64,000 nt of DNA, taken from contig DAVZGP010000012.1 of assembly GCA_052274345.1 (NCBI GenBank), forward strand, positions 1 to 64,000. The letters are read 5' to 3'. Below, piece after piece: positions 62,430 to 64,000 of the stretch; position 1 is the stretch's first letter; every line of letters starts with the position of its first letter. The translations under genes and the position numbers were made by a program. This DNA is from Clostridium_AD sp937920395. GTDB taxonomy: Bacteria; Bacillota; Clostridia; Clostridiales; Clostridiaceae. Under the pieces are notes generated by a model. It saw only the letters and a program-made list of their open reading frames with translations, did no database searches and was not told the DNA's origin.

Positions 62430-63074
62430 TTACTTTATCATTTTACTGTATAGTAAATTTCCTAAGGCTTGGATTATTTGTACAATTACAATTAATATTA
62501 TTACAGTATATATCATGACATCTGACTGAAATCTATAATAGCCATACTTTACAGCTACATCTCCAAGGCCACCACCACCAATTGTTCCTGCCATAGCTGA
62601 GTACCCTATGATATTTATTATAGTTAAAGTAATTCCAAGAACTATAGATGGCATTGCCTCTTTTAGCATAACTTTGAATATAATTTGATAAGTTTTTGCA
62701 CCAAAAGATTTTGCTGCTTCAATAATTCCATAATCTACTTCGAGTAGTGCAGTTTCTATTATTCTTGCAGCAAAAGGAGCTGCTCCAAGTGTTAATGGTA
62801 CTATAGCTGCATTGGTACCTATTGTTGTTCCCGTAATAAGTTTAGTTAGAGGAAATATAGATATCATAAGTATAATAAAAGGAAAAGAACGTAATACGTT
62901 AACTACTAAATTTAAAATTTTGTAAATTACACTATTTGGTCTTAGCCCTTTAGGGCCAGTTATAATGAGTCCGATTGCCGCAATAAATCCTAAAATCACT
63001 GTAAATATTGTTGATAATGTTACCATATATAATGTGTCTAAAAGTGCTGGTAGTAAAACTTCACTAAATAACAT
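62430..63074 (-). CDS. metI: Methionine ABC transporter permease MetI
   Basis: 214 residues with five membrane helices. The EAA-type loop that contacts the ATPase is visible in EAAKSFGAKTYQIIFKVMLK followed by EAMPSIVLGITL. AGTIGGGGLGDVAVKYGYYR is a MetI hallmark. It lies 40 bp after metN and 131 bp before metQ, all on the minus strand. Confidence 0.95.
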   Translation of the reverse strand: MLFSEVLLPALLDTLYMVTLSTIFTVILGFIAAIGLIITGPKGLRPNSVIYKILNLVVNVLRSFPFIILMISIFPLTKLITGTTIGTNAAIVPLTLGAAPFAARIIETALLEVDYGIIEAAKSFGAKTYQIIFKVMLKEAMPSIVLGITLTIINIIGYSAMAGTIGGGGLGDVAVKYGYYRFQSDVMIYTVIILIVIVQIIQALGNLLYSKMIK

Positions 63075-63114
63075 TTATGCTCCCCCTTATATTCTTTCAA
63101 GTTAGATTTTCTTA

Positions 63115-64000
63115 TTATTTACTATCCTCGTTTTGATTTTCAATTTGTATTAAATCACTATCTATTTCCCACTCTATAGATCTCTCATCTAAATATTTTA
63201 ATATTTTTATTTTGTTTTCCTCATTCGTATTTATAATAAGACTCCCCATTACACTATCTCTGAATTTTTCAAGCCTTCCCCATACTATTGAGAAATCAAT
63301 ATCAAGCTGCCTTGCTAGCGATGTTATTAAACAACTCTGGGTAATTTCCTTTGTGAAAAATATTTTAATATTATAACCAGTAATAGGTAGTAACTCTTCC
63401 TCACCAATAAGTATTTTCATCTCTTTTGTTGGTTTAATAAATAATTCATCTGTAAATCCGTGACTTTTAATTTTGCCACCTTCTAGAAGAATAAATTTAT
63501 TACAAATTTCTTTTACCACTTCCATCTGATGAGTAACTACAACGATTGTTATATTAAATTTATTATTTATATCTCTTAAAAGCTGTAATATAGATTTTGT
63601 AGTTTTAGGATCTAGTGCAGAAGTCGCCTCATCACAAAGTAATATTTTAGGGTTAAGCGCGAGTGCCCTTGCTATTCCAACTCTTTGCTTTTGACCTCCA
63701 CTTAACTGCTTTACGTTTGTTTTTACTTTATCATTAAGACCTACTAAATCTATTAAGCTATCTACTCTTTCCTTAATGTAGCTTTTATCATGCCCCCATA
63801 CTTCAAGCGGAAATGCTATATTGTCAAAAACATTTTTACTGTTAATAAGGTTAAAACTTTGAAATATAATGCCTACATCTTTTCTAAACTCACGAAGCTC
63901 TTTACGGCTTAATTCATTAACCACTTTGCCCATTATGTTAATAGTTCCGGCATCATATGTCTCAAGGCCATTAAAACATCTTAGCAAAGTAGACTTTCCT
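63115..64000 (-). CDS. metN: Methionine ABC transporter ATP-binding protein MetN, 5' end outside the window
   Basis: Partial: the frame stays open to position 64000 and reads GKSTLLRCFNGLE, the end of Walker A, so the true start lies upstream. The TTG at 63987 is not the start. Visible: Q-loop GIIFQSFNLI, signature LSGGQKQRVGIARALAL, Walker B ILLCDEATSALDP, switch His VTHQMEV. The last 90 residues form the NIL domain (methionine-binding regulatory), e.g. SLARQLDIDFSIVWGRLEKF. Any S-box leader would lie beyond the window. Confidence 0.95.
   Translation of the reverse strand, partial: GKSTLLRCFNGLETYDAGTINIMGKVVNELSRKELREFRKDVGIIFQSFNLINSKNVFDNIAFPLEVWGHDKSYIKERVDSLIDLVGLNDKVKTNVKQLSGGQKQRVGIARALALNPKILLCDEATSALDPKTTKSILQLLRDINNKFNITIVVVTHQMEVVKEICNKFILLEGGKIKSHGFTDELFIKPTKEMKILIGEEELLPITGYNIKIFFTKEITQSCLITSLARQLDIDFSIVWGRLEKFRDSVMGSLIINTNEENKIKILKYLDERSIEWEIDSDLIQIENQNEDSK

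Overview
The window is low-GC DNA with the gene content of a Clostridium-type anaerobic firmicute: AddAB and SbcCD, RNase J, a T-box controlled thrS, rubrerythrin, a class D sortase, a GGGtGRT/NifU-like pair, Spo0E-type sporulation phosphatases and an agr-type peptide signalling locus. No rRNA or tRNA gene was found. The species cannot be fixed from sequence alone.

Layout. 0-8 kb: a decayed IS605 tnpB, glutathione peroxidase, SdpI-like protein, a hydantoinase/M20 amidohydrolase pair for reductive pyrimidine (or hydantoin) breakdown, YitT transporter, a DUF3298-type lipoprotein, a double-GNAT acetyltransferase and a DUF1294 protein. 8-22 kb: DNA end-processing genes on the minus strand, addB-addA then sbcD-sbcC, separated by a ten-unit 42-bp repeat array. 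22-29 kb: phosphoglucomutase, a class A beta-lactamase-like protein, a REP-associated (Y1) transposase flanked by repeats of the same family as the array, and a PAS-GGDEF-EAL protein. 29-40 kb: thrS with its T-box, glnS, an oxidoreductase, HPr, an EAL-type protein with a cut-short HDOD end, a zinc-binding lipoprotein and RNase J. 40-46 kb: class D sortase with an LPDTS surface protein, and a GntR(YtrA-type)-ABC operon with a recognisable promoter/operator.

46.0-56.1 kb is a 9,992-bp integrated element bounded by 121-bp direct repeats that copy the 3' end of the GGGtGRT gene. It carries a tyrosine integrase, terminase small subunit, a degraded tail-gene end, an XhlA/amidase/holin lysis cassette (amidase frameshifted), an agrB-agrC-agrD locus without agrA, one intact and one broken Spo0E-like gene, a Cys/Trp/Tyr-rich protein, and about 1 kb of stacked nested palindromes. 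It resembles a decayed prophage or phage satellite that kept a signalling and sporulation-control module. The predicted signal peptide has Ser where clostridial AgrD peptides normally have the ring Cys. This is the most interesting region.

56-64 kb returns to chromosome: GGGtGRT protein and NifU-like partner, DUF1003 and EcsC proteins, rubrerythrin, a MalY/PatB C-S lyase and the metQ-metI-metN methionine importer (metN cut by the window end).

A second theme is repetitive DNA: at least 21 copies of a GGGACGGTT-containing repeat in five clusters around the Y1 transposase and next to addA, an apparent in-frame capture of a 42-bp unit inside AddA, and two large palindromic elements (8.6 and 31.8 kb) that share an identical 32-nt core but have different, still self-complementary stems.
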